Source: Linum tenue (taxonomy: Eukaryota; Streptophyta; Magnoliopsida; Malpighiales; Linaceae). From it: DNA of 64,000 bases. A program made the translations under genes and the position numbers. The notes beneath the pieces are model-generated. The model saw only the letters and a program-made list of their open reading frames with translations. It was not told where the DNA came from and made no database searches. The DNA is taken from assembly GCA_946122785.1 (NCBI GenBank), contig CAMGYJ010000009.1:25765633-25829632 (forward strand), written 5' to 3'. Positions 11,604-23,763 of the stretch are shown piece by piece (the stretch's first letter is position 1; the number at the start of each line of letters is the position of its first letter).

Positions 11604-14018
11604 CTTCCATATCCCTATGCCTAATTGTATTCCGTGCTCGCTTCACAAAGAACCTCATCATTTTCACTCAATCGCAAGCCAACTCATGACATGATCAATA
11701 ATGTGCAAGATGTTTCTCGATATTTCTCAATATATCATGCAAGATGTTTCTCGGTATTTCTAAAACTAGAAAATGAATGTTCAATAATGTTATTGTTTGA
11801 AAAAATAATTAATTATATAACCAAAAGAATTCTTAGAAATACTAATTTAAAAGTTGAAGAACTTAATTGACCAACTTTGAAAGTACAAGCCTTATAAACA
11901 AATTTATGAAAACTAGATGCCTAAATTTTCTCTTTCATAAAAACAAATTAATAAGGTTAAAGGACAAAATTATTGTTTTCTGGTAGATTCAAACCAGGCA
12001 CATTGAGTGAGAAGTATAATAAACTTGCATTGGATACACACAAATGTCATATATACAACAAAATTTTATACGTGATTTCAAAATTCTTTCGTCTAGTTCC
12101 GCCTTTGCATAGTCGATGCAAGGGTTGGAAAGTGGTCAACAATCACTTGTACATGTTAATTTTTTTAATTGTATTTGTATATACTAATTTGTGTGTGTGA
12201 AGGGCAAGGGAAAGCAGGGTTAGTTCGGTCCCTCATCTTTGTCAAAATGCAAGTTAAACAAAGTCAATGTACGTACATGTTGACCTTATTTTGTCACCAC
12301 ATTTAAATGAATTTATGCAGTGCCAGTTGATGAGTTCGAAGATTTGATATAACTATATATCAAACGCGGATTAGCATGTATCTTGCTTGATTTGTTAAAA
12401 CCTCCATTAAATTAAATAGTGTGCAGACCCTTGATTAATTAGTTCTGCCGCCGACTCTTTAGTCTCTAACTTCCTCCCCACCCCTGAATTTTCAGTTGTT
12501 GTAAAATTATTATATGATTAATGCGCCGATTCCACCAACGCAATAATGTTTCCCAATAACGGAAAAATGGTTTATAATCAATCTTATAAAAAAGGTTTGT
12601 AATCCTTCTCAAACGGTTTTGTTTAATACGTGTATAGTTTGGTGATTGCGCAGAAACAAAGTCAAATGAATAATGCTGAGGGGGACTTTTCGGGACTACA
12701 TGCAGATGCAGGTTAGCTATAAGCTACTACCATTCATCAACTAGCAACTAAAAAATTAATTCATTCATTCCCAAAAAAAATTAAAATAAATAAATATCTA
12801 ATTATATTGAAACAGTAAAATACACTCATCATCAAGAATGTTCAACAAAACGCTTTTAATATGTCTCATTAGAAAATCGCTAATGAATTTATCACCTGTT
12901 TGTGAAGAGCACAAGAGGTTACAACCTTACAGAAAGGAGAATCAAAAGAGAAACCATATGTTTTATTTACGATTTGGATGAATAATCGAGTAAAGTATGG
13001 TATATAATGTTTAAATTTACTCAACATTTTAAATATATCAGAAAAAGTTCATGGTGTACTCAATAACACTTGATATGATGCTCAGAAGATATCGAGTTTA
13101 CAAATAAACTACTATACGTGGATCGATGGTAGTTTTCCCGAACTTTAAGGCATTAAAGCATATGGGAATTCATGATTTTTGAATTGTACTCCTTATGGAG
13201 AACGTGGGTTGTCAGTTGTCACCAAATCCATCTACTGCCACTTAACAGGACAATGAAGATCAAAGACAATTTTTTGGTCATACAATGACATATCACATCT
13301 GCGTTCGTATGCATGCATAAAAGCATTATTCAAATGCTTGATCCGGCAATGTACGTTTGCAAGAGATAAACGACAGGCACTCACCATACATGGATCGACA
13401 TTATTGTTGACTTTTTACCCCGTAAATAATCGAAGACACTATATTTTCAACATGAACAAGTGGGCATGTGGCTATAGCTAGGGTTAGCTATATTCATATG
13501 ATCCTATGGGAACCAACAAAAAAAAAATTTATCTCCTCGAAGCCGAAAGATGGCCAATGTAACTAATGTTTGACGAAACGAAACCGAAGTAACGTGGAAA
13601 GTGTCGGCACAAATTGGTGTCTAGCTGATTGGCGGTGGTGAATGGTGATAAAAAGAGAAACAAACCATTCAACGAAAGATAACAAATAAACGAGAAAAGA
13701 AGTAGCTCTCTGCTGGTGCTACACATTGACGAATGGGGGTTATATATTAGAATCGTATTGTTTTGGAGACATGCTTGAATTGTCGACTGCTCAGGTGTCT
13801 GTCCCTCGACATATAGTGGGCGGGCGGGCCACTGCACAAAATTGCTTCCCCACATGCCACCCGTGTTTGATGTTTACATTCGATAGCTAACCGGAGGTTG
13901 ATTGATTTATGCATGGAGATGGTATGTTAATTTCAATATTTGTGGTCAAAAGAGACCGGGATTGATGTATTATCTGATCTCACTAAAGGTAGGTATATGG
14001 ACTATGGAGTGTCATGAA
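11604..14018. other. AT-rich spacer, nothing recognised
   Basis: No gene or complete mobile element was recognised. A 108-codon minus frame at 13529-13855 has no family resemblance and was not accepted. Confidence 0.55.
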
Positions 14019-14480
14019 TAGAGGTGGCAAATGGATTGGATTGATGGATTGGTGGATTGGATTGGTGGATCCATGGATCAAATGGATTGGATCTAATGGA
14101 TTGGTGGATTCATGGATTGGATCAAGTGGATTGGTGGATTATCCATGAATCCAAATGACATCCTCAACCAAGGACCAATATGTAAAATGTAAAAAGTTTA
14201 GGTACTAAAATGTCACAATGAAAAATTTTAGGTACCAAAACGTAATTTTCCAATGATATTTTTCGTATAAAAAATAAAATTTTAGGTACCAAAATGTAAA
14301 AAATAAAAATTATAGGTACTAAATCTTAATTTGCTAATGATCCATGGATCCAATCCATGAATCCACCAATCCAATTGGATTTGGATCAAATGGATTGGAT
14401 TTAAATGGATTGGATTAGATGGATATTTTTAATGGATTGATGGATTGGATTGGTGGATTGGATTGAAATTGCCACCTCTA
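14019..14480. mobile_element. hAT-type MITE, 462 bp, GGATTGG arrays
   Basis: The tips are TAGAGGTGGCAA at both ends in inverted orientation. The 8-bp target copies are GTCATGAA (14011-14018) and GTCAGGAA (14481-14488), one mismatch. Both ends are filled with ATGGATTGGATTGG motifs in opposite orientation. The core (about 14170-14340) holds four TTTAGGTAC(C/T)AAA motifs and matches the core of the 16848-17407 element. Confidence 0.9.
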
Positions 14481-14639
14481 GTCAGGAACAACTGGTGATC
14501 GGTGTTATTAGGGTTCCTTCGAAAATATTCCCGATTGTTAGCTACCTATTTGTAATTATTTTGCTATTTTATGTGTTAAAAATCCAACAGGAAAAATTAG
14601 GGGTATTGATATGGCCTCATCACGTACTAGGTTGCTCTC

Positions 14640-15058
14640 TTTAAAACGTACGTGACACTGTCTCGTTATACGCACAACAGACTGTAAGCCGATCGTATCT
14701 AGGATAAAACTATCACTTCTTTATTAGTTTACTCGGTGGTTTTGTGCGAAAGTCAGAGCTCTCTGAATCTCACACTGTCTCTCGTATTTCTGCTCTTCGA
14801 ATTGGTGTGTTTAGAGACTCTAGAGAGTGCTCTATTTATAGGAGCAAAAACCCTAGAATATTCCCTCTTTCGTGGAGAATAAGTCACTTTTAATTAGTAA
14901 GATAATTACTCTCATAATTAAAATGCATTCTGTTGAGATAATTAACCCTAATTATCTTCATAAGATTCATTTTATTAATTATCTTTTATATTTTCGTATC
15001 TAGAAAGAACACTAGATAATTAACTCTAAATAACTTTCAAAGCAATTCATTCCCAACA
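14640..15058 (-). mobile_element. Probable LTR remnant, minus orientation
   Basis: Read on the minus strand, the region starts TGTTGGGAATG and holds CTCCTATAAATAGAGCACTC (about 14827-14846), a strong TATA box of the type seen in plant LTRs. The far end and target duplication could not be fixed, so it may be a solo LTR or a fragment. No coding region adjoins it. Confidence 0.4.
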
Positions 15059-15740
15059 TGTTGCCGTAATTAAGCATTCTAGATTTATGTATGAATCTTC
15101 GATCTTCTATTTCGAGCAAGTTTTTTTTTTTTTTTTTTTTTGTTTTGTTTTGGTAGATCGAGTTGCAGAGAGTTCAAAGTAATCCCTACTTTCAAGTGGT
15201 CAGAAGTGAGAACGCCTGGAGTTGTTCGACTAGGCGGAGGAGGCGAGTAACCAAGTGACGTGCGTACGTACGTAGGTTGGTGCAGTCAATATTGAACTTC
15301 CATGTCTAATGTCCGGCCACCTCATTGTCGGACACTTCAAACCAAAATTACGCATAAAGGCCTGTCGCTGATCAGTGTATAGAAAAAGCAAAGAGATCCA
15401 AAGGAGCCGGCCGGGAGTGATTTCAACAGGATCACAGTAACGTGGAAAAGGAGGGCTGGCTATATATGAATCGTCAGAAACTCATAACTAACAGAATCAG
15501 GGAATAACGTCAGCGATATATGGTATTAGGTAATGACTTTTTGCTTCTTTGTATTTTGTTTGTATTTGCATTATATATGTATTGCATAACCACATGTCTC
15601 TTTTGTCTTTTAGGGTTCCAATTCAATATTTTTCTTATACTCACCAACTTGCAGATTCCCAGTTCCAACGAAAGAGAGTTATAAATGATTGTGATCCCCA
15701 AATTACCATTATTTCAAACATGTGCGGTTATTTGTATTCA
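15059..15740. other. Spacer, nothing recognised
   Basis: It contains a poly-T run (about 15121-15141) and a short ACGTACGTACGT tract near 15262. No gene or complete element was seen. Confidence 0.55.
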
Positions 15741-15766
15741 CTAGTTTTTTAGCCCGCATTTCGCAC
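15741..15766 (-). mobile_element. Possible Helitron 3' end remnant
   Basis: On the minus strand this reads a GC-rich block, then CTAAAAAACTAG followed by T. It is close in layout to the better terminus at 41633-41660. The stem is imperfect and no 5' end was found. Confidence 0.3.
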
Positions 15767-15839
15767 GGTAAGAAAATATTTTAGATTTAAAACTCCATCT
15801 ACTTATTTAGTGATTTACTTGAAATCAAATACAGATCGT

Positions 15840-16636
15840 TTGTAGCAGGCATAATGCGGTGGTCTTATGTTTTGAAGGATGAGCCGGATAAAGACTTCTT
15901 TGAACCGGACATAATGCGGTGGTCTTGCATTACTTGAGTGGTCGGAGTAAGGTAATGGATGTCCCCACTTTTTGTCATTCTTTGTTGGAAGCTGTGGAAG
16001 AATAGGAATGTTTGGGTATTTGAGAAAGCGATTTCATCATAGGAGGGGTTGGCAAGAGGAGCACAACACTTGCGAGATCAGTCTGGACTGGCTTTCTGTA
16101 AGGCTCGGAGAATTGTTGAAGGGAGCACGCAACAAGTTACTCAGATGATCAGTTGGAAGTGTCCACCTTCCGAATGGGTTGCGGTGAATACCGACGGTTC
16201 GGTGGCTACAGCTTTAGGGCGCTCGACGGCAAGCGGAGTGATAAGAGGAAGTGACGGGTGATTCATCAAAGCCTTCTCCATCAACCTGAGAAGAGGATTG
16301 ATCACTCATGCTGAGTTAGCAGGGATTGCCCCGGGGACTGCAAATCGCGTGGGAAGCAAGAGCTCGAAGAGTCAAACTACAAATTAATTCGGCAACAACA
16401 ATCTCTCTTAAGCAATCGAACATAAGAACCACCCGCAATATACGATGACCTTTGCTATCCGTAGGCTTCTGGCGAGGGATTGGGAGGTTAGTATTGATCA
16501 TGTGTTTAGGGAGAGTAATTATGTTGCTGATTATTTGGCATTTGTTGGCAATTCTTTACCTGTTGGAGTGCACCTGTTCGACACTCTGAGCTCACGATTG
16601 TGTTATTGGTTGTTGTACGATCTTATTGAGGTACAA
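15840..16636 (+). pseudogene. LINE remnant A (+): zinc-finger tail and RNase H
   Basis: The C-terminal end of an L1-type LINE ORF2, broken by stops and frameshifts. WKLWKNRNVWVFEK fits the end of the reverse-transcriptase zinc-binding region. WVAVNTDGSVATALGRSTAS is the first RNase H strand with its catalytic Asp, and DHVFRESNYVADYLA is the last RNase H motif. It ends where the poly-T tail of LINE B begins, so the two lie tail to tail. Upstream, ATAATGCGGTGGTCTT is repeated at about 15851 and 15910. Confidence 0.8.
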
Positions 16637-16847
16637 ATATTTTTTTTTTTTATTAGAGTGAAATAGATTAATAAGGGGTCCGAAATTACAAGAAGAAACA
16701 AAAGAATCAAAAGAAACAGAAACAAAAGGGGCACGATTAGAAAAGCCGAAAGGCCGAAAGGAGACCTCCAAAAAACGAGGATCGGCCAAGAACAAAAGAC
16801 AAAAAGAGCACGTGGAGAGCACACGGAGAAACCTGCAGCGATGACGC

Positions 16848-17407
16848 TACGGATGGCAATTACCCACCCATGGGTAATTATACCCAAACCCAAGTAGATC
16901 CATTGATAATGGGTTGGGTATGGGTGAAATGCATATGGGTTTGGGGGGTTTGTATATGGGTTTGGGTAATGTATGAATATTGCTTCCATAATCTAAATGG
17001 GTATGGGTTGGATATGGATATCCATTTACTTGAGGGTGTTTTAACAACACATGCAAAAATTGGACCTATTTGTAAAACTTGAAAATTTTAGGTACCAAAA
17101 TGTAAGACCAAAAAAATTTAGGTACCAAAACATAATTTTCCATCGATATTTTGAGGACTTATATGAAAAAAATTAAATTTAGGTACTAAATATGCATATC
17201 TATTAAGTTTAGGTACCAAACTGTAATTTATATTTGGGCATGGGTACAAACCCAAATCCATTTGTTATAAACCCAACCCAAAAAGTAAATGGGTATGGGT
17301 ACAAACCCATCAAATTCTACTCATATCCATCTATTTGGATTTCTTACCCAACCCAATTGAGTTGGATAGTAAGAAACCCATGTGTATGGGCAAAATTGCC
17401 ATCCCTA
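16848..17407. mobile_element. hAT-type MITE, 560 bp, GGGTATGG arrays, in LINE B
   Basis: The left tip is TACGGATGGCAATTACC; the right tip reversed is TAGGGATGGCAATTTTG. The target copies are GATGACGC (16840-16847) and GACGACGC (17408-17415), one mismatch. The subterminal DNA is built of ATGGGTATGGGT motifs. The core (17083-17225) has four TTTAGGTAC(C/T)AAA motifs with spacing like the 14019-14480 element. Confidence 0.92.
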
Positions 17408-18030
17408 GACGACGCCAGATCGACTCGAAACAGCAAAGACATAGCATTAATCCTGCAGCAGAAACGGGCCCGACCGGGGAAGCAGCCTATTCTTAACGTT
17501 CTAAAGCCACAAATCGGCAGCACTTCTATCGGCTTTGTTGCCCGCACAAATCCAATCCGAGACACACCTAGCAATCAAGAAAGACACCATGCGAGGCCAA
17601 GCGGACAAGTCTTTGAAGATTCTTCTGTTGCGCTCCAGCCAGATACGCCAGCAGAAAGCATGCAAAAAGACTCTGGTGCACCATTTGGAAGCGCTTTGAG
17701 ACGAGTCACGAGGCCAAAGCTTAATCACCGACGAAATGTCCTAGGTGGGGATGTTAATGCTGACAAAGGCCTTCATCATAATCCAGACCTCGCGGCTGAA
17801 AGGGCAGGAAAGGAAGAGGTGGTCTATGGTTTCTTCTTAGCAGCCGCACAAAACATAGCGATTCGGGAAAGACCATCCTTTTTTCTTCAGCACATCTTGG
17901 GTGAGGATTTTGCGGTAGTAGACATTCCAAATGAAGGAGCAAACTTTAGGCGGAATGACTGGACACCAAACGGTCTTGAAAGGGAAGTCCTGGTCCGCAA
18001 GGTTGCTGTCCTTGATCAGCTCCGTATAAT

Positions 18031-18785
18031 TAGGGATGGCAATGGGGCGGGTTTGGGGCGGGTTTGTCTAAACCATCCCCATCCCCATCTTCAAATACCC
18101 AAACCCATACCCGCCCCCTACCCATGCGGGGGAATGTTTTGCAAACCCATCCCCATACCCGTGGGTTTCGGGTACCCATGGGTAATACCGTACCCATACA
18201 TCCAACATTATTATACCTAAAACTTACAAGAAAAGTTTTAATTATAACTCTAAACGAACCTATTATACCATGAAGTCAACAAAACACGGTCATTTTCTTA
18301 ATACAGTTCAAAGTATATGATCCTAAAACATCAATTAATACATAATATAGAGTATAATATTTTTCAAATTATTATCTTCTAACTCTTATACATCTACTAA
18401 GTAATAATTAACTAACATAATCTTGTAGACAAGGGGAAAAGTGAAAGAGTGAAAGGAGAATTGAGGGAAATGAATTAGATTTTGATTAAAATGGTCACTC
18501 AATTGCATTTCTACTATTTATTTCCTTGAGTTATCCTCATCACCATTGTTAGATTACAATTTAATCCACATATTTTTTTATATGTGAAGAAATTCTCTTG
18601 ATGGGGCGGGTATGGGTATGGGTATGGGGCGGGGGAGGTCAAAACCATACCCGCCCCATACCCATCAAACTTTTTGCGGGTTTTACCCATACCCGCCACA
18701 TACCCGGTCAAAGCGGGGATTCCCCGCGTTGACTGGGTCGGGGACGGTCGGATACCCGCGGCCATGGGTTTTATTGCCATCCCTA
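18031..18785. mobile_element. hAT-type MITE, 755 bp, GGGCGGGTATGG arrays, in LINE B
   Basis: Both tips read TAGGGATGGCAAT in inverted orientation, flanked by a perfect 8-bp duplication CGTATAAT (18023-18030 and 18786-18793). The ends are rich in GGGCGGG, CCCATACCC and GGGTATGG motifs; the middle is AT-rich and unlike the other MITEs. Removing it rejoins the C-terminal frame of LINE B. Confidence 0.95.
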
Positions 18786-21743
18786 CGTATAATAAGAGTG
18801 GGAGCTGAACCTACCATTCTGCGTAAGCTCCCAAACAATTCTAGAGGGACCTGCAGCAAGGCTCGAGAATGATAAGTTATTAAGTAAGGTCAACAGACTA
18901 ACTCTCTCAACCTCAGCACCTCCCCTAAGAGAATGAGAAATAGGAATGGACCAAGAAAAACTTCCCTCACTCAAGCTCCACAGGTCAGCAATGCGACAAT
19001 TTGGTGAAGCGGCAACGGCGGCAACTCGGGGGAAATCCAGGGCCAAGGGCTGGGCACGCTCATTGAGCCAAACATCAAACCAGAAAGTCGTGTCATGACC
19101 AGATCCCGGATCAATGTGATTGAACTTCCAGAACTCAGAACCGAGCTTCAAGATGATAGCCCAAGGGCTGCAACCGATGCGACCCCTAAGAGTACTAGTG
19201 GACCATTGGGAATGAGGATTCGGAAACTTTTGGGCAATCATCTATCTCCACCACACATTTCTCTCCACCGCATACCTCCACCACGATTTAATAACCAGAG
19301 CCGGGTTTCTAAGTCTCAGGTCTGTGATGCCCAAACCACCTAACTGCTTGGGTAATTTGCACTTGTCCCAGGTCACGAGATGAAACTTCTTATCTTCCCC
19401 CACACCGGACCAAATAAACGACCTAAGGAGGCGCTCGAGATTGTTGATGACAGACGCAGGGGATTTGAACAAGCTGAACATGTAGTTAGACTGGGCTGCG
19501 AGCACCGAGTTACAGAGCACGACCCTTCCCGCCATGGACAGGTGCTTCCCTTTCCACCCCGCCAAACGACCCTGCACATTATCAATTATTTTATTCCAAA
19601 CAGTAAAAGAAGTCGGGGCCGCTCCAAGAGGCAGGCCAAGATAATCTGTGTGAAGGAGCTTCAATTCACAGCCCAGAATCTCCGCAAGGCGGTCGATGTT
19701 GTCAACATCTCCGACTGGGAAAAGGAAGCTCTTCCTAAAATTCACCTTCAAACCAGTTACACATTGAAACCAAATAAGGGCACCGGCAAGATGAGTCACA
19801 GCATCTTTCATCGCATTACAGAAGACGATAGCATTGTCGGCATACAGAAGATGATTCACGCCATCAGTTCTGATCACGTCATCCAAGTAAAACCCCTCAA
19901 TGAGACCAGAGTCGTGAGAGACTTGAAATATGAAAGAAAAGATGTCCATAACCAGGCTGAAGAGAAAAAGGAGAGAGAGAGTCTCCCTGCTTCATGAATT
20001 TGCCTGTTACGAAGTCCCAAGAACTGATGACGAGAGATGATCCGATCCATAAAAGGCTGAGACGATGGAACAAAACTTTGGAGATGATTGTATTCAAGCT
20101 CCCAACCAAACTAATGGAGCGATAATCACACACATCCTCCACCGCCGTCTTTTTTGGGATGAGACAGATGAAGGAATGAGCCACAGAATCAGGGACAAAA
20201 CCCGTAATAAAGAATTCGTCCAGCGCCTTACAAATGTCGTATTTCACCACATGCCAAGCTTTCTGGAAGAAACGCAACGTGAAACCATCCGGCCCCGGGG
20301 CTTTATCCCCCCCACACAAGCGCACAGCTCTCCAAATCTCATCCTCCATAATGGGCGGGTGAGGAGGAGGTTGTCCTCGTCGGTGAGGATATTCCGTTTG
20401 AAGTCAGCAGGGAAGGGCCTGGTGGGCACCTCTTCAGAGAATCTATCCTGAAAATGATTCACGAAAATAAGCTTGATGCCCTCTTTATCCGTAATTATCT
20501 CCTTGCCCACTTTCAGAGACTGAATTGTATTTTTCCGGCGATTATTGTTGGCAGCATGATGGAAGTAACCCGAGTTCTTGTCCCCAAACTTAAGCCACAA
20601 CTCGCGGAACTTCTTACGCCAAGAGATTTCCTCCATAAGAAGGATTTTATCCAAATCACATCTCCACAGACTCCTGGCAATAACCTGAGCTTCTGATAAC
20701 GGCCCAGACTCTTCAAAGATATCAATCTCATTGATCTTGTTAATGAGCGACTCAATCTTAAGCTGGATTTTGCCAAACACTTCAGTATTCCAATTCTTGA
20801 TGAGGAGCTTGCTTTGCTTAAGACGACGACTAGCGCGGAAGCGGAGCCCCGAGCCAGAAACCGGAATATTCCACCACCCAACGAGCTGCGTCAAAAAAGA
20901 ATCCTCAAGAAGGCACATATTCTCAAACCGCCAAGGTCTTCGGACACTGTCTGACGATCCCCAATGAACACGGATGGGGTTATGATCGGATTCGAGATGC
21001 TCAAAGGCCAGGAGGGGACCCGGAGAGAAGGAATCCTCTAAACTAGAGTTCACCAGTGCTCTATCGATACGAGAAAGACAAGGAGTGAGGCCACCACTGC
21101 TTCGGGTAAAGCCGGCCCCTTGAAGGGGAAGATTAGTAAGACCATTGCGATTAATTACTGAGTTGAATTCATCCATCATCCCTCTACACCTGGGAGCACC
21201 CCCTGTAATCCTCCTCCGACCTCACCAAATTAAAGTCACCCATCAAGCACATGGTTTCATTGTATCTGCGACAAATGAAGTCGATCTCGGATAAGAAGGT
21301 CAGCTTAGCGGTCCTGTCGTGAGGGCCATAGACAAAGACAATGGCAAGGATCTTCTGAGATCGGACAACCTTGAGGCGGACGGCCAACGAGAAACTGCCT
21401 TCCCAGTAATCCAACAAACTAAACTCAGATGGTTCCCAGAAAGCAACAATACCTCCCCTCGAATCAAGAGCATTCTTTGCAACCCATTCCACCGTTCTAC
21501 TGCCACTGACCGACGTAATAAGGAAATGGGAGCAATCATTCCACTTGGTTTCGATCAAGCCCACCACAGCAGCTCGACACCTACGAATAATAGGTTTGAC
21601 TCTAGCTCTTTTGTCAGAGTCGCCCAATCCTCTGACATTCCACGCAAGGATAGAGCACCTCTCACCACTTTGTTTCTCACCAGAAAAAGATTCCCCCATT
21701 GGACCGGTTTAATATAAGTGGATACCCATTTGATGGGCTTTCC

Positions 21744-23556
21744 TTTTTTTTTTTTTTTTTTGCCAATCGATCACTCTTAAAAATAGGAAAGTCCACGATC
21801 CCAGATTACAATGAACCTATCGACTATTGAACCACAAAACGTAGTCAAACCCCCTATGAAAGCGAGGTGACAACAACAGAGCATGACGAGCTACGGAATG
21901 CGCCACTCTGTTTCTAGTACGACCTACAAAATGAACTTGAATTCCAGGAGATTCTTCCAAAATAGAACAAATTTCTTGAAGGATTGATCCCGTCCTTGCA
22001 TCCGACACATCACGATTACGACACTTATCAATCAATACTTTTGCATCACCGCCAATATTGATGGATTGAAACTGTCGCCGAAGACAATCACGCAGACAAT
22101 CCCGGAGAGCCAAGGCTTCAACTATGAAAGGATCCCAAATCCCAGGATAATGATTGACCGAAGTTGCAAGGAGACCTCCTGAATCATCCAACAAAACAGC
22201 AGCCGCAACACCACCCGATCCAACATTAATCGCAGCATCAAACTTTGCCGAACAAAGAATTGGAGAACCTGCAGGAAAATGAAAGCTATTGGGAAGTGAA
22301 GGCTGAGGCCTAGGTTGAAGCAGAGCCTTGTCCGATTTATCAACTTGATGACGCCATTGAGAGGCTAAAATGGGAAGCTGCAACTGTTTCAGTTCAAAAT
22401 GCACCAAACAGCGATTCTTCCAGAGACGCCATAGAAGACAGACAACCTGCAGGACAAGATAATCTGACCCTATATCATCAATGGAAAATAAAGAATACCT
22501 GATAAACCCATAAAAAGATCTAGTCTCCCATTGGCGAAGACGATGCTCCAAACCAACCAAACGCCAAAACTTCCTAGCAAACGAACAGGTGAAAAAAAGA
22601 TGCTCGATTGTCTCTTCTTTCCGTTCACAAACAGGGCAGATAGGGAGCAGATCCACACCCCGAATAAACAAAGCTTCCCTTGTTGGCAAAATACGAAGAA
22701 GACATTGCCACAGAAAGAAATGTAACTTTGGAGGAAGAACCCTGCTCCAAACCCACATCCAAATTGATTGATCCAAAAGGGACGCACCAAGCTTTCGCAC
22801 AGGAGAATCGAGTAACGAAAAAGCAAGATGATAAGCGGACTTCACAGAGAAATCCCCAGAAGTCTCGTAATGCCAAATAACTCGATCCGGGACTGAGCGA
22901 AAAGATAAAGGAATGGATTGAATATCAACAATAGATTCAGGCGAGAAAAAATGTTCCAAAGCTCGATGGTTCCACAATTTAGTGCCAGGATCAATGAGAG
23001 CAGAAACATAAATAGGAGGAGGGATACTTCCTGCTTTCGGCTTGGGGACAGTTGGTGGAGAATAAGGTATCCAAGGATCGCTGAAAGCTCTGATAGTATC
23101 CCCTGCTCCAACTTGCCACCTTAAACCCTGAAGAAGAAGATCTCTGCCGAAAAGAATGCTACGCCATCCCCAGGAAGCAGACCCCCTGGCCGAAATAGAG
23201 AGAAAATCTGAACCAAAAGAATACCGAGCACGATAAATTCGAGCAAGAAGAGAATTGGGTTCTTGGAGAATTCGCCAAGCCACTTTAGCCAGAAGTGCTT
23301 GATTAAAACATCCAAACTCTCGAAAACCAAGCCCCCCTTCAAACTTACTAGCACATAATCCTCTCCAAGCAAGCCAATGAATACGACGATGATTCTGAGA
23401 AGCCCCCCACCAAAACCTTGCCATATGGGCATTTAATCTACGAATAAGTTCAGAAGGGAGGCGAAAACAAGACATTACATAAATCGGAAGGGCCGAGGCT
23501 ATTGTTTTCAGAAGTACTTCCTTCCCAGCTGCGGATAAAGCCCGCTGTTATCATAA
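21744..23556 (-). mobile_element. LINE C (-): 5'-truncated L1-type insertion, recent looking
   Basis: A poly(A) tail (plus-strand T run at 21744-21761) and a 16-18-bp target duplication starting ATTTGATGGGCTTTCC (21728-21743 and 23557-23572) define this 1.8-kb insertion. It begins inside the reverse transcriptase thumb region, a typical 5' truncation. The remaining frame is intact, which suggests it is younger than LINE B next to it. It ends about 340 bp upstream of the start codon at 23897. Confidence 0.95.
21817..23475 (-). CDS. LINE C ORF2 C-terminus: RT thumb, zinc-binding region and RNase H
   Basis: An uninterrupted frame of 552 codons from the first Met; in-frame LINE-like sequence (AAGKEVLLKTIASALP) continues upstream to the truncation point, so the Met is not the natural start. 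Early residues match the LINE segment around RLNAHMARFWWG and GGLGFREF. The zinc-binding region lies around residues 250-300 (PPKLHFFLWQCL, CPVCERKEETIEHLFF), and an RNase H domain around residues 405-535 (FDAAINVGSGGVAAAVLLD, FIVEALALRDCL, HFVGRTRNRVAHSVAR). No catalytic RT core or endonuclease is present, so it cannot transpose alone. Confidence 0.93.
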   Translation of the reverse strand: MSCFRLPSELIRRLNAHMARFWWGASQNHRRIHWLAWRGLCASKFEGGLGFREFGCFNQALLAKVAWRILQEPNSLLARIYRARYSFGSDFLSISARGSASWGWRSILFGRDLLLQGLRWQVGAGDTIRAFSDPWIPYSPPTVPKPKAGSIPPPIYVSALIDPGTKLWNHRALEHFFSPESIVDIQSIPLSFRSVPDRVIWHYETSGDFSVKSAYHLAFSLLDSPVRKLGASLLDQSIWMWVWSRVLPPKLHFFLWQCLLRILPTREALFIRGVDLLPICPVCERKEETIEHLFFTCSFARKFWRLVGLEHRLRQWETRSFYGFIRYSLFSIDDIGSDYLVLQVVCLLWRLWKNRCLVHFELKQLQLPILASQWRHQVDKSDKALLQPRPQPSLPNSFHFPAGSPILCSAKFDAAINVGSGGVAAAVLLDDSGGLLATSVNHYPGIWDPFIVEALALRDCLRDCLRRQFQSINIGGDAKVLIDKCRNRDVSDARTGSILQEICSILEESPGIQVHFVGRTRNRVAHSVARHALLLSPRFHRGFDYVLWFNSR

Positions 23557-23757
23557 ATTTGATGGGCTTTCCTTGTTTAGGCTAGTTATCATAAATTTGA
23601 GAACACAGAGGCTTTGAGCCCGTCGAAAGAATCTAAGTCAAATAAGCCCATTTCTTTCGTCAAATGAAAGACTGCCCAGATCAGCCCAACAAGAAAACGA
23701 GCGAAAATATTCTAGGCGCGCATTCAACGGTACGGACCGAGCAGGGAAGATGCATGA

Positions 23758-23763
23758 CACGTG
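23758..23763. promoter_or_regulatory. G-box upstream of the CIA30-domain gene
   Basis: CACGTG within GACACGTGTATGG, about 135 bp before the start codon. bZIP and bHLH factors bind this core in many light-regulated plant promoters. It falls in the roughly 320-bp host stretch left between LINE C and the gene; that region also has a CT-rich tract just before the ATG, likely 5' leader. Confidence 0.5.

Larger units (their letters stand above)
16640..21720 (-). mobile_element. LINE B (-): decayed L1-type retrotransposon with two nested MITEs
   Basis: A poly-T run at 16640-16651 marks the poly(A) tail of this minus-strand element. Coding pieces read from right to left: APE endonuclease 21184-21699 (LAWNVRGLGDSDKR, GLIETKWND, MGDFNLV); endonuclease end and linker 20244-21179; reverse transcriptase start 19897-20349 (DKAPGPDGFTLRFF, FICLIPKK); later RT 19242-19949 (HLLYADNAIVF); then the C-terminal zinc-binding region, 18783-19241, 17754-18030 and 17501-17728 (FCWRIWLERNRRIF). 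Defects: a frameshift near 21190, another near 20350, loss of most of the RT palm between SSLVISS and KQGDSLSPF, YADN in place of YADD, and a stop at the 19241/19242 boundary. Two hAT MITEs (16848-17407 and 18031-18785) inserted later. Its 5' limit near 21700-21720 is approximate; no target duplication was found. Confidence 0.88.

Noticed and set aside
13529..13855. Minus-strand open frame of 108 codons
   Set aside because: Composition like the spacer and no recognisable motif.
17234..18220. Plus-strand open frame of 328 codons
   Set aside because: It runs across two MITEs and the opposite strand of LINE B. Its proline-rich ends come from the CCCATACCC arrays.
19380..19997. Plus-strand open frame of 205 codons
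   Set aside because: It lies opposite the reverse-transcriptase frame of LINE B and is a shadow of it.
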